DNA of 64,000 bases from contig NZ_LNTY01000006.1 of NCBI RefSeq assembly GCF_001559595.1, positions 496,001 to 560,000 of the forward strand, read 5' to 3'. Below the pieces are notes generated by a model. It was not told where the DNA came from. It made no database searches and saw only the letters and a list, made by a program, of their open reading frames with translations. The position numbers and the translations under genes were made by a program. Positions 26,927-36,771 of this stretch are shown here, in pieces. This DNA comes from Enterovibrio coralii (GTDB lineage: Bacteria > Pseudomonadota > Gammaproteobacteria > Enterobacterales > Vibrionaceae). The stretch's first letter is position 1. Each line of letters starts with the position of its first letter.

Positions 26927-27778
26927 TTACTCACCTTGGACAATGGGCAGATCGTGGTCGCCGCCCCATTCTGTCCATGAACCATCATAAACCGTTACAG
27001 GCTTATTCAAAGCTTGCTCACTTGCCAGCGCGATAATGCATGCCGTCACACCAGAACCGCATGAAGCAACATTGCGTTTGTCATCATCAATTGCATCCTC
27101 AATCAATTCTGCCAACACGCCTTCTGCTTTGAACTTGCCCTCTTCCAACAAACTCGCAAACGGTAAGTTAACCGCATTTGGCATATGCCCACTTCTTACA
27201 CCCGGGCGAGGTTCTGGCACCGACCCTAAAAAACGTTCGTGCGGACGCACATCAATCGCGTTAACAGAGCCATTGGTCAAGCCATCGAGCAAAGCATGCT
27301 TGTCGATAACACGTGATGCATCAAACGTCGCCACATACGTTGATGGTGCAATAGCCGAAGGGGCAGAGGTGTCGATCGCACCGCCTGCGTTTTCCCAAGC
27401 AGGTAATCCACCATCGAGTACAGCAACATTTTCATGTCCCATCACTTTAAACATCCACCAAACGCGTGGCGCAGAGAAAATGCCCGCACTGTCATAGACA
27501 ACAATATCGTCGTCGTTATTGATACCCAGAAGGCTGACTTCTTCAGCGAAGAAAGCTGCAGTTGGCAGCATGTGTGGCAGAGATGAGGAATGATCACAGA
27601 TGCGCTTGTCGTAATCGAAATAGACTGAGCTCGGAATACGTTTTTGTTTCCACTCTTCAAATCCATCTCGTGGGGTACCCGGCATAAACCAACTGGCGTC
27701 CACCAGCTTCAAAGAAGGCGCATTCAGATTGCTTTTCAGCCAATCAACCGATACCAGCGGCTTATTTATTAGTTTCAA
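26927..27778 (-). CDS. sseA: 3-mercaptopyruvate sulfurtransferase
   Basis: 283 residues. Two rhodanese domains; the C-terminal one carries the active-site loop SCGSGVTA, the mercaptopyruvate-type loop with the persulfide cysteine. Other marks are DASWFMPGTPRDG near the N-terminus and YDGSWTEWGG at the end. It transfers sulfur from 3-mercaptopyruvate to acceptors such as cyanide. The start is read as TTG at 27778 because AAGGAG lies 6 nt upstream; the GTG at 27808 would place the Shine-Dalgarno inside the gene. Confidence 0.92.
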   Translation of the reverse strand: MKLINKPLVSVDWLKSNLNAPSLKLVDASWFMPGTPRDGFEEWKQKRIPSSVYFDYDKRICDHSSSLPHMLPTAAFFAEEVSLLGINNDDDIVVYDSAGIFSAPRVWWMFKVMGHENVAVLDGGLPAWENAGGAIDTSAPSAIAPSTYVATFDASRVIDKHALLDGLTNGSVNAIDVRPHERFLGSVPEPRPGVRSGHMPNAVNLPFASLLEEGKFKAEGVLAELIEDAIDDDKRNVASCGSGVTACIIALASEQALNKPVTVYDGSWTEWGGDHDLPIVQGE

Positions 27779-27899
27779 GTCACTCTCCTTAACAACGACT
27801 ATCGCCACACCACACCGAATGGTTTAGCATGTGCTCCATTAACGATGAAAATCACCCATTTAGCAATAAAAACAGCCTGTTTTTTCTCCTAAGGATCTT

Positions 27900-28799
27900 A
27901 TGTTTACTCGCAGTTTTCTCGGAGCCGCCATTCTTGCGTCTCTGGTCAGCCTTCCTCTTCAAGCGGCAACGGTTTCCTTGTCAGTAGACAATGATGGGAT
28001 ATTGGGTACAGACCGTGAATATACCAGTGGTTTATTCCTGCGCTGGTCTTCAGACCCAAGCACAATTGGATACAGTGTAGAAATTGGCAATCAGATGTGG
28101 ACACCGTCTGATATTGAAGTTGCTACCCCACAGACAAATGAGCGCGCGTATGCTGGTTTGCTTTACCTCCAAGGCCGCACGTATCACCAAAACGACACCA
28201 ATGCTTACAAAGCGGGTTTGATGCTCGGTACTGTTGGTCCAAGCTCAAATTCTGAAGAAGCTCAGGATATCGTACACACAATCGTAGGCTCACCGGATCC
28301 TCAAGGTTGGGACTATCAGATTTATGATGAGTTCGTGTACCAACTGAGCCTTGAAGCGCACCAACTGGTTTCTCGCTCTTCTTTGGGTGAATTCAGTGTT
28401 TATGGTCGTGGTCAGGCAGGTAACTTCCAAAGTGAAGCAGCTGCAGGCATGACGTACCGTTATGGTTTGGATCTTGGCAGCACACTAGGCTCAACCACCG
28501 TTATTCCAGGCAATAACGTTGACGTCAGTATGCTAAGCCACAGCACGCAAGGCATGTTCTTCTACACCACGCTAGAAGCAAGATACCGTTTTGATGACAT
28601 CACCATCGAAGGTGACAAACCAGCGGCGAACGCAACGACGACAGTAGAGAATACGCAAGGCGCAATTTCAACAGGCTTGGCATGGTACAACCAAAACTGG
28701 GGTGCCACCTTGTCTGTGACGATGGAGTCAAAGCAATTTGAGCAATCAAAACGCGACCATCACAGCTTTGGTAACGTGACCGTATTCTACCGTTACTGA
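27900..28799 (+). CDS. lpxR: LpxR-like lipid A 3'-O-deacylase (outer membrane)
   Basis: 299 residues. A signal peptide (cleavage near LPLQA-A) is followed by a DUF2219 beta barrel. The N-terminal active-site region reads VDNDGILGTDREYTSG, with the Asn-Asp and the TD..YTSG pattern of LpxR. A conserved His occurs in EEAQDIVHTIVGS before PQGWDYQI. The protein ends in an aromatic residue (TVFYRY), the outer-membrane targeting signal. It is predicted to remove the 3' acyloxyacyl group of lipid A, lowering TLR4 recognition in relatives. Confidence 0.88.
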   Translation: MFTRSFLGAAILASLVSLPLQAATVSLSVDNDGILGTDREYTSGLFLRWSSDPSTIGYSVEIGNQMWTPSDIEVATPQTNERAYAGLLYLQGRTYHQNDTNAYKAGLMLGTVGPSSNSEEAQDIVHTIVGSPDPQGWDYQIYDEFVYQLSLEAHQLVSRSSLGEFSVYGRGQAGNFQSEAAAGMTYRYGLDLGSTLGSTTVIPGNNVDVSMLSHSTQGMFFYTTLEARYRFDDITIEGDKPAANATTTVENTQGAISTGLAWYNQNWGATLSVTMESKQFEQSKRDHHSFGNVTVFYRY

Positions 28800-28807
28800 T
28801 TTGAGTC

Positions 28808-28846
28808 TCTCATGCCGGATGCCCTGTCCGGCATACTTTTCCCTTA
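28808..28846 (+). terminator. Likely terminator after lpxR
   Basis: Stem TGCCGGA / TCCGGCA with a seven-base loop, then CTTTTCCCTT. Confidence 0.7.
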
Positions 28847-29013
28847 TCTTTTCCCAACAAGCTTTACTTAAGTATTCACCCTTAATAATCCGCAAAAAAA
28901 CCACAACTTTGTGCTGGATTTTGATATCCATTCACAATATTGAACAACGCTATTGACGTGGTTCTTCAGTCTCCCTAGATTTCGCCGTCCTTAAAAATGC
29001 ATCGAGAAAAAGC

Positions 29014-30767
29014 ATGCAAAGAAAACGCATTTTGGCGGCTATTTTGTCGACAATTCTTTTGGGTTGTGGCGGTGAAGGTAGCAGCGAAAATAATGACGGA
29101 AACGTTGGAACAACAACGCCGTCAACACCTCCTTCATGGCTACCGGATAACGCGCCCTCTTCGTTGACCAACGAACAGCAACGCAGTTTTATTCAGCGTG
29201 CGACAGCAGGAGCATCAGCTCATCAAATCGCTGAGATTGAGCGTTTGGGTTATATCAATTGGATGGAGCAGCAGTTTAACCTTCCTACCATTTCTCATCG
29301 CCAAACGTTAGAAGCGGCAATGCCATCCGTTGATGCGACTGTGCCACCCTCGAATTGTGGGTTTATTAAACCAAGTATGAGTGCAGCCCGTGATGGTATT
29401 TGGTGGGATCAAATGCTGTATGGCGACGATCAACTTCGTCAGCGCGCCACCTTTGCGTTGAGCCAAATCCTCGTTGTTAGCCGACGCTTTAGCTATATCG
29501 GCCGACACCCTCAAAGTCTGGCGGCCTATTACGACATTCTGCAACAACATGCTTTTGGTAACTATCGTGACCTTTTAGAAGCCGTCACCTTAAGCCCTGC
29601 AATGGGCAGCTACTTGAGCATGGTCAACAGCAAAAAGCACAACCCGAAGCGCGGTACGTATCCAGATGAGAACTACGCCCGTGAAGTCATGCAGTTGTTT
29701 ACTATCGGCCTATATCAGCTAGAGCAAGATGGCTCAGCTAAGTTAGATAGCATGGCAACCCAATCTATACCTACAGCCAAACCGACGTAGAAGAAATTGC
29801 ACGCGCATTCAGTGGCTGGACATATTCAGATCGCGTCATTGACCCAGACACTAACCGCCCTATCGATGGCAAAGGGTTGATTCAGCCCATGACACCCGGC
29901 TCAGACAAATGGGGAAGCTGGCACGATGACGGTGAGAAAACCGTGTTGGGACACACATTGCCTGCCGGACAGACACCTCTCAAAGATGTGCAAGATGTCC
30001 TCGATATTCTCTTTGAGCATCCAAATACTGGCCCTTTCGTCGCGCGACACCTAATTCAACGTCTCGTAACGTCTAATCCTTCGCCTGCGTACATCGCACG
30101 TGTTGCCGACGTGTTTAACAATAATGGTCAGGGCGTTCGCGGAGATATGGAAAGTGTGTTCGCAGCCATTTGGCTGGATGAAGAAGCACTGAATGGTTCC
30201 AGCGATCCAAACCGTTATCCTGTCGCCAAGTTAAAAGAACCCATTCTTGCGATTGCAGAAGTCTTCCGTATTCTCGATGCGAAAACGTATGGAGGGAAAG
30301 ATGCTTTGCCTCTCGATACCAATGAGATATTCCACCATATCGCACAAGGCCCACTGGCTGCGACCTCGGTATTTAATTTCTATTCACCGGACTTCAGCCC
30401 GAGCGGGTCACTTTCCGACGCTAACTTACTGGCCCCAGAATTTGAAATCTTACCTTGGGCGGGTTTTATCGCGTATCAGAACGCTCTTCGTCCACGTTTC
30501 TCACGTGTTTACAAGCCAGAGGGCGAATCCGTCCGTTGTGATAACGGCGTTTACCTCGATTTAGATCCTTACTTTGATGCGGCGAAATCAGACGATCCTG
30601 ACGTGCTACCTGATCTGATTAATCAGCGATTCTTAGGCGGCAACATGAGCCATGAACTCAGAACTGCTATAGAAAACGGCATTGCTTCAGAGCGGATTTT
30701 CCAAAACAAGGTGGCGATTGCACTCACCCTTGTTGTTACTAGCCCAGAATTTCTTATCCAGAGGTAA
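29014..30767 (+). CDS. DUF1800 lipoprotein, frameshifted near 29755
   Basis: About 584 residues when repaired. N-terminal lipobox LLGC (MQRKRILAAILSTILLGC) predicts an outer-membrane or periplasmic lipoprotein. DUF1800 motifs include FIQRATAGASAHQIAEIERLG, RQRATFALSQILVVS, NYAREVMQLFTIGLYQL, and in the second half HPNTGPFVARHLIQRLV. The frame ends early after LDSMATQSIP; adding one G near 29755 gives SMGNPIYTYSQTDVEEIARAF and joins both halves. DUF1800 proteins almost always pair with DUF1501, encoded 2 bp downstream; the pair's function is unknown. Confidence 0.88.
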
Positions 30768-30769
30768 GC

Positions 30770-32103
30770 ATGGTTACTCGTCGTGATTTTCTAAAAAACC
30801 TAACCGTGCTTTCCGTTGCAGCACCTAGTGTTTTGTCTTCACCGTTGAGTTTTGCATCAGCTGGTGGTGCAAATAAAGCACTGGTCTGTGTGATGCTTGA
30901 TGGCGGTAACGACTCTGCAAACATGGTGGTACCAACCAGCGTTTCGCACTATCAAACCTACCATGACCTGCGCCCAGACATCGCCCTTGCGCATGACGCG
31001 TTGTTGCCAATTCCTGCGTCTGGCGTATGCAGAGACAACCAGCCCGTCTCCTTGGGGCTCCATCCAAAAATGACCAAACTGGCCGAGGTATTTGGTAACG
31101 GCGAAGGCACCGTTATCGTCAACAGCGGTATTTTGCGTGAGCCACTAACCAAGGAAGAAGCAGAAACGCAAGGTCACCGACTACCGCCTTTCTTGTTCTC
31201 GCATAACTCGCAGAAGAACGAATGGGCAAAAGGAGCTGTTGGCCACAACCTCACAACGGGTTGGGCTGGCAGATTAATGGACGTTTTGCATCATGAACAA
31301 ACTGGCGAAAATTTGGCTCCACTATACAGCCACGCGGGAGATGCCCAGTTGCTGCGCGCTCAGACGTTGAATCAAAACATCATTCGTGGAGAGAATATCG
31401 CCAAACTTAACGCGAATGCGAATACCTTGGATGCGCTAGATAACTACTTCCACTCGCTTTCTGGTGATGCATTCGATCAAACCTTAACCTCGGTGGGTAA
31501 AGACTCCATGCATGTGGCGAATACTTTGATCAATGTGATCAAAAGTATCCCCGATGAAGAAGATACTCCGCTTTATCCCGATACGAACTTGGGTACACAA
31601 TTTCGCATCACTTCGCGTTTAATTCGAAAAAGTGGCGAGTTGAATCAAGGTACTCAGATTTTCTTCTTGAGACTCGCTGGCTTCGATACGCATGCTGATC
31701 AGAACCGAACGCTTGATGACAAGTACACCGAACTCAGTGACGCCATGGCGGCATTTAACAGCCACCTCAAAGAACTGGGCCTTCACGACAACGTCATCAC
31801 AATCACCCTGTCTGATTTTGGTCGTCGTATTCCTGCAAACGGCACAGGTACAGACCATGGTTGGGGCGGCCACCAGCTCATTATGGGCGGTCCAATTGAT
31901 GGTTCAAACTTCATTGGCACATGGCCTGACTACACGGTCGATGGCCTGATACGGTTGAACGCGGTCGCTTACTTCCGCGAGTTGCGGCTGATCAGGTTCA
32001 TATCAGTTTGGCAAGATGGTTGGGCGCATCGGATAGCACCATCAGCCTCGCCTTCCCTAACCACGCGCTGTTTGAACCACTCTCTGTGGTGAAACCAAGC
32101 TAA
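30770..32103 (+). CDS. DUF1501 Tat-exported protein, frameshifted near 31945
   Basis: About 444 residues when repaired. Twin-arginine signal VTRRDFLKNLTVLSVAAP. The body has the alkaline-phosphatase-like DUF1501 layout: CVMLDGGNDSANMVVP (metal-site Asp), ERL-like loops, FFLRLAGFDTHADQN and ITLSDFGRRI. The open frame ends in an odd tail (…LTTRCLNHSLW). Adding one C near 31945 gives GPDTVERGRLLPRVAADQ and then RWLGASDSTISLAFPNH up to the TAA at 32101, the normal DUF1501 end. Operon with the DUF1800 gene. Likely exported folded; substrate unknown. Confidence 0.87.
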
Positions 32104-32234
32104 CAGACGAAAAGCCATTTGCTGAAGGGGGTAAATGGCTTTTTTCTTTCGCGTTTCCAATTTTCAACCACCTCACGAATTCTCAAATCGTCAATACTTG
32201 AGTCATTAAGTGCCACAGAAAAGGAATGATTTGA

Positions 32235-32918
32235 ATGGGCTTTTTGGGATTTTTTATTGGTGGCGCGCTTGGCGCGATCGCTGGACCTGTCTGGATGTTT
32301 ACCGGCGGTATCATTGGCGGCATCCTGTTTAGTACCTTAAGTGCCGGAGCCAAGCGGGAAACAGAAGATCTTGTTGGAGATGTGCAGTTTAGTCGTTCGT
32401 CAGAACGTGGCTGTATGCGACATCATCTTAGAAAACGTCGCAAAGAAAGGCGTGACTCAGATCTTGAGGATCTTGATATCGGCTTAATCGTAGGCACAAC
32501 CGCTGGCATTGCCACTGCGGATACAATGTTGGGAGAAACGACTTCCGATACCGATAAGGTGTTAGAACCAAACCTGCGTTTTGCCTTTGATGATGACGAT
32601 GTATTTGGTGACACTCTTTTGAGCGACGACAACGATCTCCTCGATGAACTCAAGGATACGGATTTAGACATTAACCCAGCGACTGGCTTGCCGATAGTAA
32701 GCGGTATTGGCAGCGTTGATGTTGGGGGCAACCCTTATGGGATTGACCTTAGCGATAATGACATCGGCTCAATGACAGATGACCTTGAACAGCAGATGTC
32801 TTCCCTCGCAGAAGAACTGCAGGAAAGCGGAATAGAAGAGCGTTTTTGGTCATCAGATGATGACGACATTTCACTGACTGATGATGATTTTGGAAGTGTT
32901 GACGATGACAAGTGGTAG
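32235..32918 (+). CDS. Hypothetical glycine-zipper, Asp-rich protein
   Basis: 227 residues, not recognised. The first 35 residues are a hydrophobic glycine-rich segment (FLGFFIGGALGAIAGPVW, then FTGGIIGGILF). A basic stretch (RHHLRKRRKERR) follows, then a second hydrophobic glycine/alanine patch (IGLIVGTTAGIATADT), and the rest is strongly acidic with runs of Asp (AFDDDDVFGD, SSDDDDISLTDDDFG). The layout suggests a membrane-anchored protein with a disordered acidic tail. The strong start codon context (AAAGGAATGATTTGA before ATG) and terminator support a real gene. Confidence 0.7.
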   Translation: MGFLGFFIGGALGAIAGPVWMFTGGIIGGILFSTLSAGAKRETEDLVGDVQFSRSSERGCMRHHLRKRRKERRDSDLEDLDIGLIVGTTAGIATADTMLGETTSDTDKVLEPNLRFAFDDDDVFGDTLLSDDNDLLDELKDTDLDINPATGLPIVSGIGSVDVGGNPYGIDLSDNDIGSMTDDLEQQMSSLAEELQESGIEERFWSSDDDDISLTDDDFGSVDDDKW

Positions 32919-32929
32919 TGCCAGATATA

Positions 32930-32960
32930 ACAAAGGCGGCCGTTAGTGCCGCCTTTTTCA
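32930..32960. terminator. Bidirectional terminator
   Basis: Stem AAAGGCGGC / GCCGCCTTT with a seven-base loop, between convergent genes. Confidence 0.9.
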
Positions 32961-32971
32961 AACTTCATCGA

Positions 32972-33502
32972 TTACGACGCAAGCTTGGTGATGTTCTCTG
33001 CAATCTTTTCTAGCAAGAAAATCTCGCGTTCTAACGATTGACCTTTTTTCTCGCTATTTTCCAACGTGTGCTTGTTGTGCGCGATAGCCTCATGAATGTT
33101 GATCCAGACTGGGCGCATACCGTTTTTCACTTCGTACTCTTCAAACGCTACTTCACCGAGCTCTTCGTCAATATCACAATAGAAGCAATGTGAGATCATG
33201 TGCATCACGTCAAACTCAGGTTTATACCAAACGCGATATTCTTCGTAAGCCCCGAAAGGAACAATGTTTCGCACGTTCTTCGCGCCGGTTTCTTCCTGAA
33301 GTTCACGGATCATGCCTTCTAATTCACTTTCGCCTTCATCAACGCCACCACCCGGCAACGAGTAGTCGTAATAACGCTCGGTGAACAACAGCAGAATATC
33401 CTCACCACGGAGCACAATGGCGCGTGCTGCACGTCGGTGGAACATGGTTTTACCTTCTAATGGCAAAACATCGGAATGCATGGCGGTTTTGAGAACTTGC
33501 AT
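32972..33502 (-). CDS. Nudix hydrolase
   Basis: 176 residues. The Nudix box is complete: GGGVDEGESELEGMIRELQE followed by ETG, matching GX5EX7REUXEEXGU. It hydrolyses a nucleoside-diphosphate-linked compound; the substrate is not readable. Single gene, minus strand, convergent with the acidic protein gene. Confidence 0.92.
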   Translation of the reverse strand: MQVLKTAMHSDVLPLEGKTMFHRRAARAIVLRGEDILLLFTERYYDYSLPGGGVDEGESELEGMIRELQEETGAKNVRNIVPFGAYEEYRVWYKPEFDVMHMISHCFYCDIDEELGEVAFEEYEVKNGMRPVWINIHEAIAHNKHTLENSEKKGQSLEREIFLLEKIAENITKLAS

Positions 33503-33958
33503 GGAACTGACCTGTTACGCTTACGCTGTGAAAAATCAACGCGCACTCTATATAAGCTAGCGGCAGACAGCAATAGGTATTCGCTGTAACGACCAATTCA
33601 GAGTCCGGGCCTTGCGTTTTCGTAACACCAAATTAAAATACACCACACCTTAATTTTCGCGGCGTTCTCGTTCACATATGCAAGTTAGGGTCAAAATAGC
33701 CAAAAAGCACAATTATTTGGTGGTTTTTCAAGAAAGTAGATGCATATGGTTTTGCTGAAGAAATCATCACTTATGGTGATACATACGGTATAACTGTAAC
33801 AAAATGATTACTTTGTCTTTAAAATGAACCATTTTTTCGTATTTTGTATATAGTTATATTCATGACTAGGTGCATTTTCGCTCTCATTTTGCGATTGGCA
33901 GATCACACGTTCACTCACTAAGAACAGCAACACATTTCTGTATACGGAGCCCTCATCA
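33503..33958. other. Intergenic region before the HD-GYP gene
   Basis: About 455 bp with no convincing gene, becoming very AT-rich from 33700. It must hold the two divergent promoters. No terminator, repeat or RNA structure stood out. Confidence 0.5.
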
Positions 33959-35113
33959 ATGCTGCAGAAAGTCGCCATTGATAACGTTGAGATAGGTATG
34001 TACGTCGAGCAGATCGAATCTCAGCATGCCCGTACAAAAATGAAGAAACCCGGCTTCATCCGACGCCAAGAAACCATAGACAACCTGCGCAATAAAGGCG
34101 TGCTGTTCGTGTACGTCGATGCCGACCAAATCACCTCAGACGAAGACATTCGTTATCACGCTACCAAAGTCGGTAAACACTCCTCGATTAACGGTAACGA
34201 TGAGTTCGGCTCTGCCAAGGAGCTTGTTGATACGTCAAAGAAGCAGCTTAGTAAGTTGCTCACCGATATTTATGAAAACAAGCCTGTTGATATTGAGCCG
34301 GTTAAAGAAGTGAGCTCCGACATCGTAGATAACATCTTCGAGCGTCGTGATGCCGTGCTTTGGATAAGCGGTATTCGCGAGAAGAGTGCTTACCTGCTTG
34401 AACACTCGATGAATGTCGCCTTTCACCTCGTAAACTTTGGGCGCTTTCTCGAATTAGACAGAACCACACTGGAAGAACTTGCCATCGGCGGTCTGGTTCA
34501 TGACATCGGAAAAATTCTGGTGCGTGATGAAGTGCTGAACAAACCTGGCAAGCTAACCGACGAAGAATTCCTTCACATGAAGGAGCACCAAACCCTTTCT
34601 CAACCTGTGCTCGACAGCATGCTCGATTTGCCCCAGACCAGCAAAGACGTGAGTTTAATGCACCACGAAAAAATTGACGGTAACGGCTATCCAAATGGGT
34701 TGAAAGGTGATGAACTGACGCAAATCGGGCGCATGGCGTGTATCGTTGACATCTATGATGCATTAACTGCTGAACGTTGTTACAAGCCTGCACTTTCTCC
34801 TTCTGAAGCATTCAAGATCATGATCGGGTTGACCCCTTTCCACCTTGACCCTGACCTGCTGAAGAAATTTATCCGCTGCATTGGGTTCTATCCGATCGGT
34901 TCTGTGGTTGAACTGAGTAACGGACGCGTTGGATTGGTATGCAAAGAAAACCCAGACGATCTGATGACGCCAACCGTGAAGCTGTTTTACTCCGCAAGAA
35001 CAGAAGCTTTCCGTGAAGTGGAATACGTAGATTTACGAAAGCGTCCTGATTTGAAAATCATCCGCGGTATCACCGAAGCAAAACTCAAGAAATCCTTCAG
35101 CGACTTCCGCTAA
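33959..35113 (+). CDS. HD-GYP c-di-GMP phosphodiesterase with DUF3391
   Basis: 384 residues. The N-terminal DUF3391 domain (about 1-110) is followed by an HD-GYP domain with EHSMNVAFH, GGLVHDIGK, the loop MHHEKIDGNGYPNGLKG (GYP) and IVDIYDALTAER. The HD and GYP metal and substrate residues are all present, so it should hydrolyse c-di-GMP to GMP. It is cytosolic. Transcribed alone. Confidence 0.95.
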   Translation: MLQKVAIDNVEIGMYVEQIESQHARTKMKKPGFIRRQETIDNLRNKGVLFVYVDADQITSDEDIRYHATKVGKHSSINGNDEFGSAKELVDTSKKQLSKLLTDIYENKPVDIEPVKEVSSDIVDNIFERRDAVLWISGIREKSAYLLEHSMNVAFHLVNFGRFLELDRTTLEELAIGGLVHDIGKILVRDEVLNKPGKLTDEEFLHMKEHQTLSQPVLDSMLDLPQTSKDVSLMHHEKIDGNGYPNGLKGDELTQIGRMACIVDIYDALTAERCYKPALSPSEAFKIMIGLTPFHLDPDLLKKFIRCIGFYPIGSVVELSNGRVGLVCKENPDDLMTPTVKLFYSARTEAFREVEYVDLRKRPDLKIIRGITEAKLKKSFSDFR

Positions 35114-35248
35114 GTCGCTGTATCCGCTCTATCACTCCCCTTAACTGCACTAAAATCCGCCAGTCGCACGTTATTCTCATGTTATTGCATGACCAACCGT
35201 CTTGGTTTGCTTATAATGTTTCGCTCATTTACATGTGGAATAAGAAAA

Positions 35249-35671
35249 ATGCGAGTTTGTGGCGTCGACTTTAAAAGCAATGAAGCGAACATCTGTCTAG
35301 TAGATCTAAGCCAAGGCCTGTTTGATGTGCCAGATTGCCGTGCACGCAAGTTCACCATCACTGATGGCGCAAGCACTGAGCAAATCCGTCAGTTCCAACG
35401 TCAGTTTGTAAAACTGATGGACGACTACAAAGTGGACAAAATTGTTATCCGCGAGCGTCCAATGAAGGGTAAATTCGCAGGCAGCGCAGTCGGCTTCAAA
35501 ATGGAAGCAGCACTGCAACTGATTGAATCCCTAGAGTGTGAAGTGTTCACTGCTGCAGCAATGAAAGAGTCACTGAAGCGCAACCCTGTAATGGTTTCAA
35601 TGAAAGAAGTAGGTCTGAAGCAATTCCAAGAGCCTGCTTTCCAAGTTGCTTGCGCATACTTGAATAAGTAA
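35249..35671 (+). CDS. DUF3010 family protein
   Basis: 140 residues. Start MRVCGVDFKSNEANICLVDL and motifs VIRERPMKGKFAGSAVGFKM are those of DUF3010, which resembles a RuvC/RNase-H-like fold (N-terminal GVD plus acidic strand), though activity is unproved. ATG at 35249 is chosen because the upstream extension lacks a ribosome-binding site. Confidence 0.85.
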   Translation: MRVCGVDFKSNEANICLVDLSQGLFDVPDCRARKFTITDGASTEQIRQFQRQFVKLMDDYKVDKIVIRERPMKGKFAGSAVGFKMEAALQLIESLECEVFTAAAMKESLKRNPVMVSMKEVGLKQFQEPAFQVACAYLNK

Positions 35672-35677
35672 TCTTTC

Positions 35678-35711
35678 CAAAACAGGCCGCTACTTGCGGC
35701 CTGTTTTCTCT
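35678..35711 (+). terminator. Rho-independent terminator of the DUF3010 gene
   Basis: Stem AAAACAGGCCGC / GCGGCCTGTTTT with loop TACTT, just after the stop codon. Confidence 0.93.
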
Positions 35712-35744
35712 CCGCTCTACACGCCAGAAAATAAGGATGTTCTC

Positions 35745-36227
35745 ATGGCGAAATACCAGCACCGCTATTCTTCCCCGCTTGGCACCATTACGCTCACCGC
35801 CACTGACAAAGGGCTTACGTCTCTTTCCTTACCGGAATTCAAATACGACGTCCCTGTGTCTGATGAACACATAGAAGACGCCTCCAAGTTTATCGATGCC
35901 GTCGAACAGCTAGATCGTTACTTTGCCGGTGAAAACGTCGAATTCAATGTCGCGTTAGACCTTCAAGGGACCGCATTTCAGCAATCCGTTTGGACACTCC
36001 TGCAAGCTATCCCCGCTGGTGAAACACGTTGTTATGGTGATTTGGCACACTTGCTTGGCAAGCCCACTGCGTCACGCGCCGTTGGCGCAGCCAATGGGCA
36101 AAACCCTATTGCGATTATTGTTCCGTGCCACCGTGTGATTGGTAAAAATGGCAAGCTGACCGGATATGCGGGTGGCCTTTCAGCCAAAGAATGGCTGTTA
36201 GCGCATGAAGAGAAAATGGCGCGCTAA
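35745..36227 (+). CDS. ogt: Methylated-DNA-protein cysteine methyltransferase
   Basis: 160 residues. It has the acceptor-cysteine motif IVPCHRVIG, the helix-turn-helix region GETRCYGDLAHLLGKPTASRAVGAANGQN (split in the chain) and the C-terminal GYAGGLSAKEWLLAHE. It repairs O6-alkylguanine by a suicide reaction. The ATG at 35745 has AAGGAT upstream; the open frame runs 17 codons further up into the terminator hairpin, so the internal start is right. Confidence 0.94.
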   Translation: MAKYQHRYSSPLGTITLTATDKGLTSLSLPEFKYDVPVSDEHIEDASKFIDAVEQLDRYFAGENVEFNVALDLQGTAFQQSVWTLLQAIPAGETRCYGDLAHLLGKPTASRAVGAANGQNPIAIIVPCHRVIGKNGKLTGYAGGLSAKEWLLAHEEKMAR

Positions 36228-36308
36228 CAACCTAAAGGGATTCGAGAGAAAAAGATTCGAGCAGCAACTGTGCTTGGCTTTCAGCACTTTGCTTTCAACA
36301 CTTAGCTC

Positions 36309-36758
36309 TCAGCTCGCAGCCACCAACATACGTTGTGCCAGCAGCTTGATAAATCGAAGAGGCGTAATCCGATAACCAAGGTGAAGATAAAACCCGTGCG
36401 CCTCTTCACGGCTAATGTGGCTCGTTACTTCAATGCGCAGACAATGGTTTCGTTTTAACTGCGCTTCTGCGTTTTCTAAAAGCTGTTTTCCTATACTCAT
36501 ATCCCTGAAGTTCTCATCTACTGCTATGGCAGAAATGCGTCCCCAAGGCGTGCCATCATGCACGACATCAACAACATGATAGGTCACAAAGCCCACGACC
36601 ATGTTGCAAAGCTCTGCCACCAAAATACCGTCGCTTTCCCGTTTCATAACACGCTCAATGCGCGCTTCCGTTTCTTCGAGTGTTGCGGGATAGCCGAGGG
36701 TTTCGCAGAGCGCATTAATGCGCTCTGCATCCTCCACCGTTGCTGGTCGAATATCCAT
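36309..36758 (-). CDS. GNAT-family N-acetyltransferase
   Basis: 149 residues. GNAT acetyl-CoA loop appears as VDENFRDMSIGKQLLENAEA (motif A, with R/Q-x-x-G-x-G/K variant). Beta strands VGFVTYHVVDVV and LRIEVTSHISREEAHGFYLH complete the fold. The start at 36758 is supported by GGAG 6 nt upstream; the ATG at 36770 is itself part of that ribosome-binding site. It lies 13 bp downstream of pdsO, so it is probably co-transcribed. The acceptor is unknown. Confidence 0.88.
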   Translation of the reverse strand: MDIRPATVEDAERINALCETLGYPATLEETEARIERVMKRESDGILVAELCNMVVGFVTYHVVDVVHDGTPWGRISAIAVDENFRDMSIGKQLLENAEAQLKRNHCLRIEVTSHISREEAHGFYLHLGYRITPLRFIKLLAQRMLVAAS

Positions 36759-36771
36759 GGACTGCTCCATA

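Noticed and set aside
27036..27497. 153-codon plus frame over sseA
   Set aside because: Antisense of a clearly conserved enzyme; no ribosome-binding site.
34302..34811. 169-codon minus frame over the HD-GYP gene
   Set aside because: Antisense shadow of a gene with complete catalytic motifs; no homology-like features.
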